Of a DNA stretch of 64,000 bases, positions 1-7,919 are shown in pieces. This DNA comes from Caballeronia sp. SBC1 (GTDB taxonomy: Bacteria > Pseudomonadota > Gammaproteobacteria > Burkholderiales > Burkholderiaceae). The stretch spans positions 1,178,001 to 1,242,000 of the forward strand of contig NZ_CP049157.1 in the NCBI RefSeq assembly GCF_011493005.1. The letters run 5' to 3'. Position numbers and translations under genes: made by a program. Numbering within the stretch: the first letter of the stretch is position 1; each line of letters begins with the position of its first letter. The notes under the pieces were generated by a model that was not told where the DNA came from, ran no database searches, and was given only the letters and a program-made list of their open reading frames with translations.

Positions 1-165
1 GTGAATTGCGTTAATAGCGGAAGCGACCGGTGTGCCGCCATAGCGAGCCACCGTGGCCGGGTTTAATCCTGCGGCGTTATACGTAGTTGCCGGCAGCCCA
101 CTAGCGCGTGACGCCGCTGATCCCATACCACCACTGAACTGACATCTCGCGATTTCAATGCCCAT
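1..165 (-). pseudogene. Truncated second copy of a T6SS-type class 3 lipase
   Basis: The minus strand encodes a segment closely matching the lipase at 1109-1722, including shared stretches such as SGLPATT, NAAGLN and VARYGGTPVAS, and it runs off the left edge. The first in-frame ATG is at 165. Where the other copy has the nucleophile motif GHSLGG, this copy reads RCQFSGG, so the catalytic serine position is lost and the sequence upstream no longer matches. I infer a decayed paralogue left by duplication of an effector/immunity module. The rest of the gene lies outside the window, so an intact downstream part cannot be excluded. Confidence 0.7.
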
Positions 166-207
166 TACTAAATGAAAAAGCGTCTGATCACTCATCGAAA
201 GGGCGCT

Positions 208-1116
208 CTATTTAGTTTTCATCTGCTCGCGCACCTGCGCGGGTGTGTCGGGCGGAAACTTCGCGCCTTTTTCGATCATCAGGGCGCGAAGGTGTTCGTA
301 TTCCCGGAGAAGCGCTTGTCCCTTTGGCGTTGCGCCTTGAGGCAGAGGTGTTGTCACGGTTACGACCGGCTTGCCGTCCTTATCGAGAGTGTAGTCGGAC
401 ACTGTTGCTTGCTTGACGTTCGGCTGCAAACGATCAATCGTTACTTGCACTGCGTAGGCCGGGCTTGAACCGTTACTTGCGTGGGTGTTGACCTCTGCTC
501 CATGCTCAATCAGGTAGATCGCAATGTCGGGAAAATCATACGTCGCTGAATCGCTTAAAGCAGTGCCTCCGATGCTGTCTCTATGCCTGACGTTAGCGCC
601 ACGATCAACCAAAAGCTGTATTGCCGGGAATGGCTTCTCACTGTCCAACAGCGCCTGTTGCATAAGCGAAGTTCCATCCCGATTTTGATAATCTGGCGAG
701 AGGCCTCCGTCGAGAAGCGCACCGAGCAGCGTGGGATCTGTTCTTTTGAGCGCGATAGAAAGTGGCGTTCCCATTCCATCCACGTCCTGCTTGTCGGGAT
801 TTGACCCGAGCCGGGTTAGCAATGTCACCGCCGGATACTGATTTTTCATGATCGCGTACCACATGAGCGTCATGTTGTCGCGACCCGGCTTATCGATTTC
901 TAGTCCCACGACCGCGGTCGTTAGTTCAGCAATGGACCCGCGATCAATCGCCTCCGCGGCCGTTAGAAACTGCCCGCTGAAATAGCGCCACGCGAATTTG
1001 TCTACCATCTTGCATCCCGTCAAAGTAAGGGCCAAAGCGAGTGCGAGCGCCAACATAGCTGGGACGAAACGCAACGCAGACCATGTATTGTGGCTAGTTA
1101 ATTGGTTCTCACCCAT
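208..1116 (-). CDS. Ankyrin-repeat lipoprotein, probable T6SS immunity-type protein
   Basis: This 302-residue protein has a lipoprotein signal: a run of Leu/Ala ends in the lipobox LTGC, with Cys35 as the acylated residue. Degenerate ankyrin repeats follow at about residues 70-215 (for example LLVDRGANV and IYLIEHGAEVN). The start overlaps the end of the upstream lipase gene by 8 bp, which implies translational coupling. In T6SS islands, ankyrin or other repeat lipoproteins next to a VgrG-linked lipase are commonly periplasmic immunity proteins, and that role is inferred here from position. It is the only apparently intact gene of the island. If the lipase is dead, it may survive as an orphan immunity gene. 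Confidence 0.75.
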   Translation of the reverse strand: MGENQLTSHNTWSALRFVPAMLALALALALTLTGCKMVDKFAWRYFSGQFLTAAEAIDRGSIAELTTAVVGLEIDKPGRDNMTLMWYAIMKNQYPAVTLLTRLGSNPDKQDVDGMGTPLSIALKRTDPTLLGALLDGGLSPDYQNRDGTSLMQQALLDSEKPFPAIQLLVDRGANVRHRDSIGGTALSDSATYDFPDIAIYLIEHGAEVNTHASNGSSPAYAVQVTIDRLQPNVKQATVSDYTLDKDGKPVVTVTTPLPQGATPKGQALLREYEHLRALMIEKGAKFPPDTPAQVREQMKTK

Positions 1117-1722
1117 TGTTTAGTGCACCTTCCAGCGTCGCGTTGTCCTGTTGCTTCTGCGCTTCGATGCCATCGATCACTTGACTCATGCTATGCCGAC
1201 TCAACGTGTTACCGCGCCCGGGCAGCCTGTACGGGGTACCAATTGCGGCGGGCATTTTGCCCTTTAGAAAAGCGCTTTGTTGCACGGACGTCAGAACTTC
1301 GCCGTCTACGTGGAAGGCTTGTATATCAGATGCCACAGGTGTGCCACCGTAACGAGCAACAGTGCTGACGTTCAAACCTGCCGCATTAAATGTCGTTGCT
1401 GGCAGCCCGCTCTCAGTCGATGCTGCAGACCCCAGGCCCCCACCAAGCGAATGCCCGACTATCGTGACGTCTCCGTTTGCTGACCTCAGCTTCTGACCGA
1501 TCTTGACGGCCCTCTGATAGTACTCGGACGGATCATTCTTTCCCTGCTGAATATTGTTGAGCCAATCTGACTCGCTTAATGGGTTAGTGCCTTGAAACAC
1601 GACGTTCGGGGAAATGTCCTGGCCGAAGCCGCCTTGAGTGTTACGACGTTGAACTCGTTTTTTGCTCCATCGACTGCCTTAAACGCGATCGCATCAAGGG
1701 GCGTAAGGTTCCGAAATTCCAT
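1109..1722 (-). pseudogene. Frameshifted class 3 lipase (VgrG-linked effector type)
   Basis: The gene begins at ATG 1722 (MEFRNLTPLDAIAF), 11 bp after the vgrG stop. The start frame ends early, while the lipase body is read in another frame (NTQGGFGQDISPN onward). One missing base near 1641-1643 would join the two without loss. The body carries the nucleophile elbow GHSLGG, a likely Asp in HVDGE and a likely His in SRHSM, so the triad is intact downstream of the shift. Placement directly after vgrG and before an ankyrin lipoprotein suggests an antibacterial phospholipase/lipase effector. Either a real inactivation or a sequence error explains the break. An internal start at 1600 could make a 163-residue fragment that still has the triad. 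Confidence 0.75.
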
Positions 1723-1733
1723 GTAACCGGCCC

Positions 1734-2669
1734 CTAGTTCAAGTCGATGATCTTGCCGTCCACCCGCACGGAACTGCTACCCAAAATATTGATGTTCACG
1801 CCGTTGATCGTGATGTCTCCGTTACTCTCCATGACCATCTCTGACAGACCGGTTCGCATTGAAATGCGATCGCCCGCGGTGAGCTGAAACGTTTTGCCAA
1901 CCTGCATGACCTGCATCCCGTCAATCACCTCGCCTCGGTTGTGCCCAACATGAACCAAAGCGTCATTCTCGACCTCGGTGCGCATGTCCTTTTCGGCATG
2001 AATCCAGACCTCCTCGTGCCCCTTCTTATCCTCGAAGCGGATCGCGTTGGCCGTGCCGTAGCCGCCACCCTTGGTCGATCTCGACAGCGTGCCGCTTTGG
2101 GTCGCATTGCCCGGCAGCGACCACGGCGGCATGTTCAGTGCGTTGTAGACGCGTCCTATCACGATCGGCCGGTCCGGATCACCGTTCTCGAAATCGACGA
2201 TCACCTCGCTGCCCACCCGAGGAATATTGATCCCACCGTAGTTGTTGCCCGCCCACGCATACGACACTCGTACCCAGCACGAGGAATTCTGGTCGCGTAC
2301 CGGCGAGCGGTCCCAGAGAAACTTCAGCTTCACCCGCCCGTACTGGTCCGTCCACAGCTCGCTGCCTTGCGGCCCTGTTACCACCGCAGGCTGTGGCCCC
2401 CTGGTGCGCGGCTTGAGCACCGTGCGCGGCGACCGGAACACCGTGGTCGCCGGCTGCACGACAAACGAGGTGCTGATCTGGTATTCGCCTAAACCACTCG
2501 TTTCACTGGTTTCGGTTGCCGAGAACTGGGCGCTGAGCACCAGGTATTCCTGATTCGCATGATCCTGTGGATAACCAGCGAGCGTGAATGTCGTGCCGCA
2601 CACCACGTCGCGCACATTACCGCTACCCGATGCCCGCTCGCCTTGAGCACGTAGTTCCTCCATACGTAA
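1734..2669 (-). pseudogene. vgrG: VgrG spike protein, C-terminal remnant
   Basis: Family hallmarks are present: RAQGERASGSGNVR, the gp5-like OB-fold segment (TDQYGRVKLKFLWDR), VSYAWAGNNYGG, RVGSEVIVDFENGDPDRP and the repetitive VgrG beta-helix tail ending KIIDLN. Full VgrG proteins are usually 600 residues or more. Here the gp27-like N-terminal half is missing. VgrG similarity stops at about 2669, and the frame beyond it (open to 2783) is antisense to an unrelated dioxygenase fragment. The remnant therefore lacks its own start and most of its trimerisation platform. It heads the lipase/ankyrin module, which it would have delivered through a T6SS. Confidence 0.85.
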
Positions 2670-2790
2670 CCACGGCGCGCTGGACGTTTTCCTCCATCCC
2701 AATACCGGCGATCCGTTGCGCGACCATCGGGACGCGGCAGTGTGGATCGGCAACTCGCACAAGCTGGTGCTCGACAACTTCATGGCCTGA
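2668..2790 (+). pseudogene. DOPA 4,5-dioxygenase family, C-terminal fragment
   Basis: About 40 codons from near 2668 to the TGA at 2788-2790 read NHGALDVFLHPNTGDPLRDH and then AVWIGNSHKLVLDNF. This matches the C-terminus of the small DOPA-dioxygenase-like family (pattern HPNTGDxxxDHRDxAxWxG). No start or upstream domain exists, because the sequence before it belongs to vgrG on the other strand. The assignment rests on the characteristic His/Asp motif and is from memory of the family. It marks a recombination breakpoint. Confidence 0.6.
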
Positions 2791-2816
2791 TTAAAGCGTA
2801 AAGCGGTCCGCCAGAC

Positions 2817-3734
2817 TCACGAACCCCGCGCTTGCCTGAACCCGCCTGGCCCCACCCCATACGTGTCTTTAAACTTCTTGCTGAACGCCGATTCCGACTG
2901 GTAACCAACATTGTCTGCAATCTCGGCAATGCTCTTCGATGTACGCGTCAGCAAGGTTCCCGCAAGCTGCATGCGAATGCGCGTGAGCAGGGTCATCGGT
3001 GAGTCTTCGGTGAGCGCGCTGAACGTGCGCATGTAGGTGGCGCGTGACATCGCGGATTGCTGCGCCAGCATCTCGATCGTCCATCGTTCAGCGGGCCGTT
3101 CCAGCATGGCAATGACCGATGTCCCAAGCCGCGGATGCGCGAGCAGCGCGAGTACATCGGTGGTGGATGGTTGCTGTTCAAGATGCGCCCGCAGCAACAG
3201 GGTAAACAGTGCAGTGGAAAGCGCCGACACAATGGAATACGCGCCCGGTGCGGCCTCGCTCGCCTCCTTGCGCATCATGCCGACCATGCGCGTGAGATCG
3301 GGGACATCGGCGCGGGCAAAGGACATTTTCACGAGGTCCGGCAGCACGTCGATAAGCAAAGCATTCGCCGCGTAGTTAAAGCGGCCGCATAACAAATCGA
3401 GGCTCGCCGCATTTGGTCCGCAATTCGTGCGGATCGTCACCACGCCGTTATCGCGGCTCAGCATCTCAGCGTGTTCGCTGCCGTTAGCCGATTCCAGTCC
3501 CTGCAACACGTGGGCGTTGCCGCGCGGCAACATGACAATATCGCCGGTTTCCAGCAGCACGTCGGCCTTCCCGCGGAATTTGAGGAGACAGCACCCGGCG
3601 AGCACCACGTGGTACACCGCTTCGCTCGGCGGGGCGGCCGGATGGTCCAGTTCCCACTGCCCGCTGAGAAGGCAGCGCAGGTCGAGCACGCCTTGCAGGC
3701 GGGATAGCTGGATCAGTCGGTCGAGTGCATCCAT
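2817..3734 (-). CDS. AraC-family regulator with cupin sensor domain, RclR-like
   Basis: Starting at ATG 3734 gives 305 residues beginning MDALDRLIQL, very like the N-terminus of E. coli RclR. A TTG nine codons upstream is the alternative start. The N-terminal half is a cupin ligand-binding domain (about residues 10-170, with DIVMLPRGNAHVL). The C-terminal half holds two helix-turn-helix motifs of AraC type (SRATYMRTFSALTEDSP; IADNVGYQSESAFSKKF). It is divergent from the flavin disulfide reductase at 4055. RclR in E. coli senses reactive chlorine and activates rclA. Control of the neighbour is inferred from this arrangement. Confidence 0.8.
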   Translation of the reverse strand: MDALDRLIQLSRLQGVLDLRCLLSGQWELDHPAAPPSEAVYHVVLAGCCLLKFRGKADVLLETGDIVMLPRGNAHVLQGLESANGSEHAEMLSRDNGVVTIRTNCGPNAASLDLLCGRFNYAANALLIDVLPDLVKMSFARADVPDLTRMVGMMRKEASEAAPGAYSIVSALSTALFTLLLRAHLEQQPSTTDVLALLAHPRLGTSVIAMLERPAERWTIEMLAQQSAMSRATYMRTFSALTEDSPMTLLTRIRMQLAGTLLTRTSKSIAEIADNVGYQSESAFSKKFKDTYGVGPGGFRQARGS

Positions 3735-4054
3735 GGTTGAGTTGAGAAGCGCAAGTGGCAAGGAATGAAAGGCGGCGTAGTGATCTTACCGGAGAACGCA
3801 ACCCGCAATCATCGGCCTGAGCTTGCGCGTGCGTGATCACCAGTAAGCAATTCGTTTGCAATTAAGCCCGGGCAATGAGACGAACGCGCATCCATTCAAG
3901 CCGGTCCGGCATGGCGGTTCGGCGCTCCGGCGTCTACATTTACGTCATGGCGGGGGCAGGGTTGTATCGAAGCAAACCCGCTCTCTCGGCATGGCGCGGA
4001 TCCCCCCACAGGGCTCGGTTAGGCTATGCGCAAACCTTTGAAAGGGAGCTGAAA
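3735..4054. other. Divergent promoter region between the rclR-like and rclA-like genes
   Basis: About 320 bp with no supportable gene. An open frame extends the downstream gene upstream to 3875, but its translation is Arg/Ser-rich and unlike the family, so I treat it as noncoding. GCAATT occurs twice (near 3847 and 3857), a possible half-site for the AraC-type regulator. A good ribosome binding site (AAGGGAG, 4042-4048) precedes ATG 4055. Confidence 0.5.
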
Positions 4055-5440
4055 ATGTCGACGGTCGAGCAATTCGAATATGTGTTTCTGGGGGGCGGAA
4101 AGGGCGGCAAGACGCTGGCGATGGAACTCGCCAAATCAGGCAAGCGCGTGGCGGTAGTCGAGGAGGGAATGATCGGTGGCTCGTGTATCAACGTGGCATG
4201 TATTCCAAGCAAGGCGCTGATTCAAACCGCGCGCATGATGCACGCCGTGCAATCCGCAGACATATTGAAGGGCGGCACTCGCGACGCCAAGGTCGACATG
4301 ACGCAAGTTCACCGCCGCGTGCGCGAGGTGGTGGACGGTATGGTCGATATCAACGCAAAAGCGTTCGAAGCGTCTGGCTTCGACCTGATCCTCGGCAGCG
4401 GACGCTTTGTGGGACCGCGCCGCATTCAGGTGGCGATGAACGACGGGCGCGAACGCGTGGTCGAGGGCGTTCATGTGTTTATCAACACGGGAACGTTCGC
4501 CGCAATTCCAGATGTTCCCGGCTTGCGCGACGCCGCACCCATGACGCACGTTGACGCACTCGAACTCGACTCGCTGCCGGAACATCTGATCGTGATCGGC
4601 GGTGGTTACATTGGCCTGGAAATGGCGCAGGCGTTTCGGCGTCTGGGCAGCAACGTAACTGTCGTGCAAGAGGCGCCGCGCGTCGCCATGCGCGAGGACG
4701 CTGACGTTACAGATGCCATCGAATCGATCTTGGCGAGCGAAGGAATCGACGTGAGGGTGTCGGTCAAGCCCTTGCAGGTCAGCGGACGCTCAGGGCAATC
4801 CGTGACTATTGAGCTCAGCGACGGCACGCGCGTAACCGGCACGCACCTGCTGGTGGCGACGGGCAGGGTGCCGCGTACGGCAGGCATCGGACTAGATGTG
4901 GCGGGCGTAGCGCTGGATGAACGCGGGTTTATTAAAGTAGATGAGCGCCTGGCGACGTCCGCGCCGAACACGTGGGCGATCGGTGAAGTGGCTGGAACAC
5001 CCATGTTCACGCATGCGTCGTTCGATGACTATCGCGTGCTCAAGTCGCAGCTTGCTGGCGGCAACCTAACCACGCGCGATCGCGTCATTCCGTACGCCAT
5101 GTTTATTGAACCGGAGCTTGGGCGCGTGGGTATCAACGAAAGCGATGCGCAACGGCAAGGCATCGCTGTCCGCGTGGCGAAGCTGCCGATGGCGTCTGTT
5201 CCCCGCGCCCGCACGACCGGCGACACGCACGGCTTCATGAAAGCGATTGTGGATACGCAAACGGATCGCATCCTCGGCTTCACAATGCTCGGTTCGAACG
5301 CGGGCGAAGTGGTCGCGACGGTGCAGATGGCGATGCTCGGCAATCTCCCGTACACCGCTATCCGGGACGCGATTCTCTCGCATCCGACCATCGCGGAAGG
5401 GCTGAACATGCTGTTCGCGAAGATCCCCGAGAGAGCGTGA
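4055..5440 (+). CDS. Pyridine nucleotide-disulfide oxidoreductase, RclA/MerA-like
   Basis: This 461-residue class I flavoprotein disulfide reductase starts at 4055, because AAGGGAG lies 6 bp upstream and the FAD fold (FLGGGKGGKTLAMELA) begins at once. The redox-active pair is in GGSCINVACIPSK (CX4C). The NAD(P)-binding fold is VIGGGYIGLEMA, and the C-terminal catalytic His-Glu motif is HPTIAEG. There are no extra N- or C-terminal cysteines like those of true mercuric reductase. RclA uses NAD(P)H and FAD to reduce Cu(II) and protects against hypochlorous acid. Together with the RclR-like neighbour, that role is more likely here than dihydrolipoamide dehydrogenase. No rclB or rclC homologue is adjacent. 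Confidence 0.8.
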   Translation: MSTVEQFEYVFLGGGKGGKTLAMELAKSGKRVAVVEEGMIGGSCINVACIPSKALIQTARMMHAVQSADILKGGTRDAKVDMTQVHRRVREVVDGMVDINAKAFEASGFDLILGSGRFVGPRRIQVAMNDGRERVVEGVHVFINTGTFAAIPDVPGLRDAAPMTHVDALELDSLPEHLIVIGGGYIGLEMAQAFRRLGSNVTVVQEAPRVAMREDADVTDAIESILASEGIDVRVSVKPLQVSGRSGQSVTIELSDGTRVTGTHLLVATGRVPRTAGIGLDVAGVALDERGFIKVDERLATSAPNTWAIGEVAGTPMFTHASFDDYRVLKSQLAGGNLTTRDRVIPYAMFIEPELGRVGINESDAQRQGIAVRVAKLPMASVPRARTTGDTHGFMKAIVDTQTDRILGFTMLGSNAGEVVATVQMAMLGNLPYTAIRDAILSHPTIAEGLNMLFAKIPERA

Positions 5441-5458
5441 TAGCGCTTCAATAACGCT

Positions 5459-6475
5459 TCAACCACGCACCCGTCCCGTCGATGCTCTTTGCACCAGCAC
5501 GGGCGGGGGCGCTACGCGCATGGGTGTCTCGCAGTGGCCACCGCTTTCGATCAACGCCTCCAACAACTCCACGGCCATGGCAGCGGCGGCATCGGTAGGG
5601 ACCGCGACCGTCGATAACCCCGGTCGCGATTCGCGTGCCAGTTGAATATCAGTAATCCCAATCACTGACAAGTCGTCGGGAATGCGCATGCCCCGATCCG
5701 CGGCCGCATGCATCGCGCCTAACGCAGGTAAGTCGTTGGTCGCGAAGATGGCGGTCAGGTCGTCGTGTTCCGTCAGCAATTCGCACGCGGCCTCGTAGCC
5801 TCCCTGGACGGCGTCACGGGTAAAACGTGCCTCCTGCGCCGGATGCGCCACGCCCGCAGCCTTCAGTGTGTGACAAAAGCCGGCGTATCGCGCTGCCTGC
5901 ACACCGTCCGGCTGACTCCCGATGATTGCGCCAATCCGCGTATGTCCGAGGTCCAGAAGATGCTGCGCGGCCAGTGCACCCGCTGCAAAGAAATCGACCG
6001 CTACACAAGGCAATCCCGGCGAGACCTCCGGGCGTTCCCACATGCACAACACGACCGGCGTGCCGCGTGCGCGTGTGGTGTGGAGATCGTCGAACGCGAT
6101 TCGGGAGTTCATCACCAGCACGCCTTCCGACAAGGTTCCCGCAATCTGGTCCAGGTACGCGCGGCTGATCACTGGATCTTCGTTAGTATTGCATACGATC
6201 AAAAAACGCCCGTTCTTGCGTGCAGCCCGTTCTGCCGCCAGCGCGAACTCCGGATAAAACGGGTTCGCGATACTGGTCACCATCAGCGCAAGGGTCGGTG
6301 CGCTGCCTTCCGCCAGAGCCCGCGCTGTCAAGTGCGGCCGGTAGCCCAGCGCCTCCACCGCATCGAGTACCCGCTGGCGTGTCGCGGCGCCCACCTTGCC
6401 GCGATTGCGCAGCACATTGGAAACAGTCGCCGACGTGACTCCGGCGCGTAAGGCGACCTCGGCTAAAGTAGTCAT
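5459..6475 (-). CDS. LacI-family repressor of the galactoside operon
   Basis: 338 residues from ATG 6475. The N-terminal LacI helix-turn-helix and hinge are clear (TLAEVALRAGVTSATVSNVL, then GYRPHLTARALA), followed by a periplasmic-binding-protein-like sensor domain (about residues 60-330). The gene is divergent from the ABC transporter/GH42 operon, and a perfect 16-bp LacI-type palindrome lies just before that operon (6713-6728). Repression of the operon with release by a galactoside or galactose is inferred. It converges with the RclA-like gene, with an 18-bp gap. Confidence 0.88.
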   Translation of the reverse strand: MTTLAEVALRAGVTSATVSNVLRNRGKVGAATRQRVLDAVEALGYRPHLTARALAEGSAPTLALMVTSIANPFYPEFALAAERAARKNGRFLIVCNTNEDPVISRAYLDQIAGTLSEGVLVMNSRIAFDDLHTTRARGTPVVLCMWERPEVSPGLPCVAVDFFAAGALAAQHLLDLGHTRIGAIIGSQPDGVQAARYAGFCHTLKAAGVAHPAQEARFTRDAVQGGYEAACELLTEHDDLTAIFATNDLPALGAMHAAADRGMRIPDDLSVIGITDIQLARESRPGLSTVAVPTDAAAAMAVELLEALIESGGHCETPMRVAPPPVLVQRASTGRVRG

Positions 6476-6712
6476 CGAATCTCGAAGCAAGGGTTAACGC
6501 GGGTTCAACATCGGCTAAGTTCGGTGAACTGTCGCTAGGGTGGTGCCTTCGTCCAACTATGTCTGTGACTGTCCATATTTTGGGATGGCTTCCCGGCATT
6601 TGTATAAATCGGCTGGCACCGCTAGATTTGAGACCCAAGGCAGTTAAAAAACATAGGACGGAGACAGCCAGTCGAAGCGATCCCGAACGCGGATCGTTTT
6701 TCACAGGCAGAA

Positions 6713-6728
6713 GGTTAAGCGCTTAACC
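6713..6728. promoter_or_regulatory. LacI-type operator, perfect 16-bp palindrome
   Basis: GGTTAAGCGCTTAACC is a perfect palindrome centred on CG, the usual geometry of LacI/GalR operators. It sits 37 bp upstream of the first codon of the ABC ATPase gene, consistent with a repressor site overlapping the promoter or early leader. The divergent LacI-family gene at 5459-6475 is the obvious binder (inference). Confidence 0.75.
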
Positions 6729-6765
6729 TATCGTTGTCTCCCCGGTAAAACACGGAGACGTTGGC

Positions 6766-7908
6766 ATGGCGAGCATCTCGTTACGATCGGTTCAAAAAGC
6801 GTACGGCGATCACGCACTCGTGATTCGCGATGTCGATCTGGAGATCGGCGAGCACGAATTCTGCGTATTCCTCGGCCCTTCCGGATGTGGTAAATCCACC
6901 TTGCTGCGCATGATCGCGGGTCTGGAAGACATCACGGACGGCGACCTGTATATCGACGGCAAACTCGTCAACGAAGTGCCAGCTGCCCAGCGCGGCGTCG
7001 CGATGGTGTTCCAGAGCTACGCGCTCTTTCCGCACATGACCGTCTATCAGAACATGGCGTTCGGCCTGACGCTCGCGAAGACACCTAAGGACGTGATCGA
7101 CCAGAAAGTGAAGGAGGCCGCGCGCGTGCTCCAACTCGAAGCGTTGCTCGAACGCAGGCCGAAGGAGTTGTCCGGTGGCCAACGGCAACGTGTGGCGATC
7201 GGCCGGGCAATCGTTCGGAGTCCGAGCGTGTTTCTCTTCGACGAACCGCTCTCCAATCTCGACGCAACCTTGCGCGGTCAAACGCGGGTCGAGATCGCGC
7301 GTCTGCATAAGCAGTTCAATACCGCCAGTGTTGTCTACGTGACTCACGACCAGATTGAAGCCATGACGCTCGCGGACAAGATTGTCCTGCTGCATGCCGG
7401 CGCGGACACGACCAAGTACGGCAGCATTGCGCAGGTGGGTGCACCGCTCGAGTTATATCACCGGCCGAGGAGCCGCTTTGTCGCGGGGTTTATCGGCTCG
7501 CCGAGAATGAACTTCCTGCCCGCGCGAGTGGTATTGGGCAGCGCGGAAAGCGTGTCGATCGTCCTTGATGGAACGAACGAGCGAGTGCAGGTTCACGCTA
7601 ACGGTGAGGCCTTGCGGCCCGATCAGGCCGTCACGCTGGGCATTCGTCCCGAGCATCTTGAGCCGGCCGCAAACGATGGATCGACTCAGCAAATCAGCCG
7701 CACCGTGTCGCTGGTCGAGCAACTCGGCGAGCACAGTTATCTGCATCTCGATCAACCGGGTGGCGCGGTGCTTATAGCCAAGGCGCCGGGCGACAAGACA
7801 CCACGGCAAGGCGAGAGCGTGGCCTTTAACGTACCGCCTGCGTCCTGTCATCTGTTTACCGAGGACGGTTTCGCCGTCACATCGGCTGCCATTCAACAAT
7901 TTGCGTAG
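6766..7908 (+). CDS. Sugar ABC transporter ATP-binding protein (MsmX/UgpC type)
   Basis: 380 residues. The N-terminal ATPase has Walker [10 protein letters not shown] (residues 37-45), a Q-loop ([12 protein letters not shown]), signature LSGGQRQRV, Walker [13 protein letters not shown] and H-loop YVTHD. The C-terminal third is the TOBE/OB regulatory region typical of MalK-like ATPases. It is the first gene of the operon with the GH42 enzyme, a binding protein and two permeases, and would energise oligosaccharide uptake at the inner membrane. Only one ATPase is encoded, so it should work as a homodimer. Confidence 0.92.
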   Translation: MASISLRSVQKAYGDHALVIRDVDLEIGEHEFCVFLGPSGCGKSTLLRMIAGLEDITDGDLYIDGKLVNEVPAAQRGVAMVFQSYALFPHMTVYQNMAFGLTLAKTPKDVIDQKVKEAARVLQLEALLERRPKELSGGQRQRVAIGRAIVRSPSVFLFDEPLSNLDATLRGQTRVEIARLHKQFNTASVVYVTHDQIEAMTLADKIVLLHAGADTTKYGSIAQVGAPLELYHRPRSRFVAGFIGSPRMNFLPARVVLGSAESVSIVLDGTNERVQVHANGEALRPDQAVTLGIRPEHLEPAANDGSTQQISRTVSLVEQLGEHSYLHLDQPGGAVLIAKAPGDKTPRQGESVAFNVPPASCHLFTEDGFAVTSAAIQQFA

Positions 7909-7919
7909 GAGCGCACCGT

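Noticed and set aside
1109..1600. The 163-codon lipase frame as a complete gene
   Set aside because: Its open frame extends upstream without a start, and the natural N-terminus (from 1722) is in another frame right after vgrG, so a frameshift explains it better.
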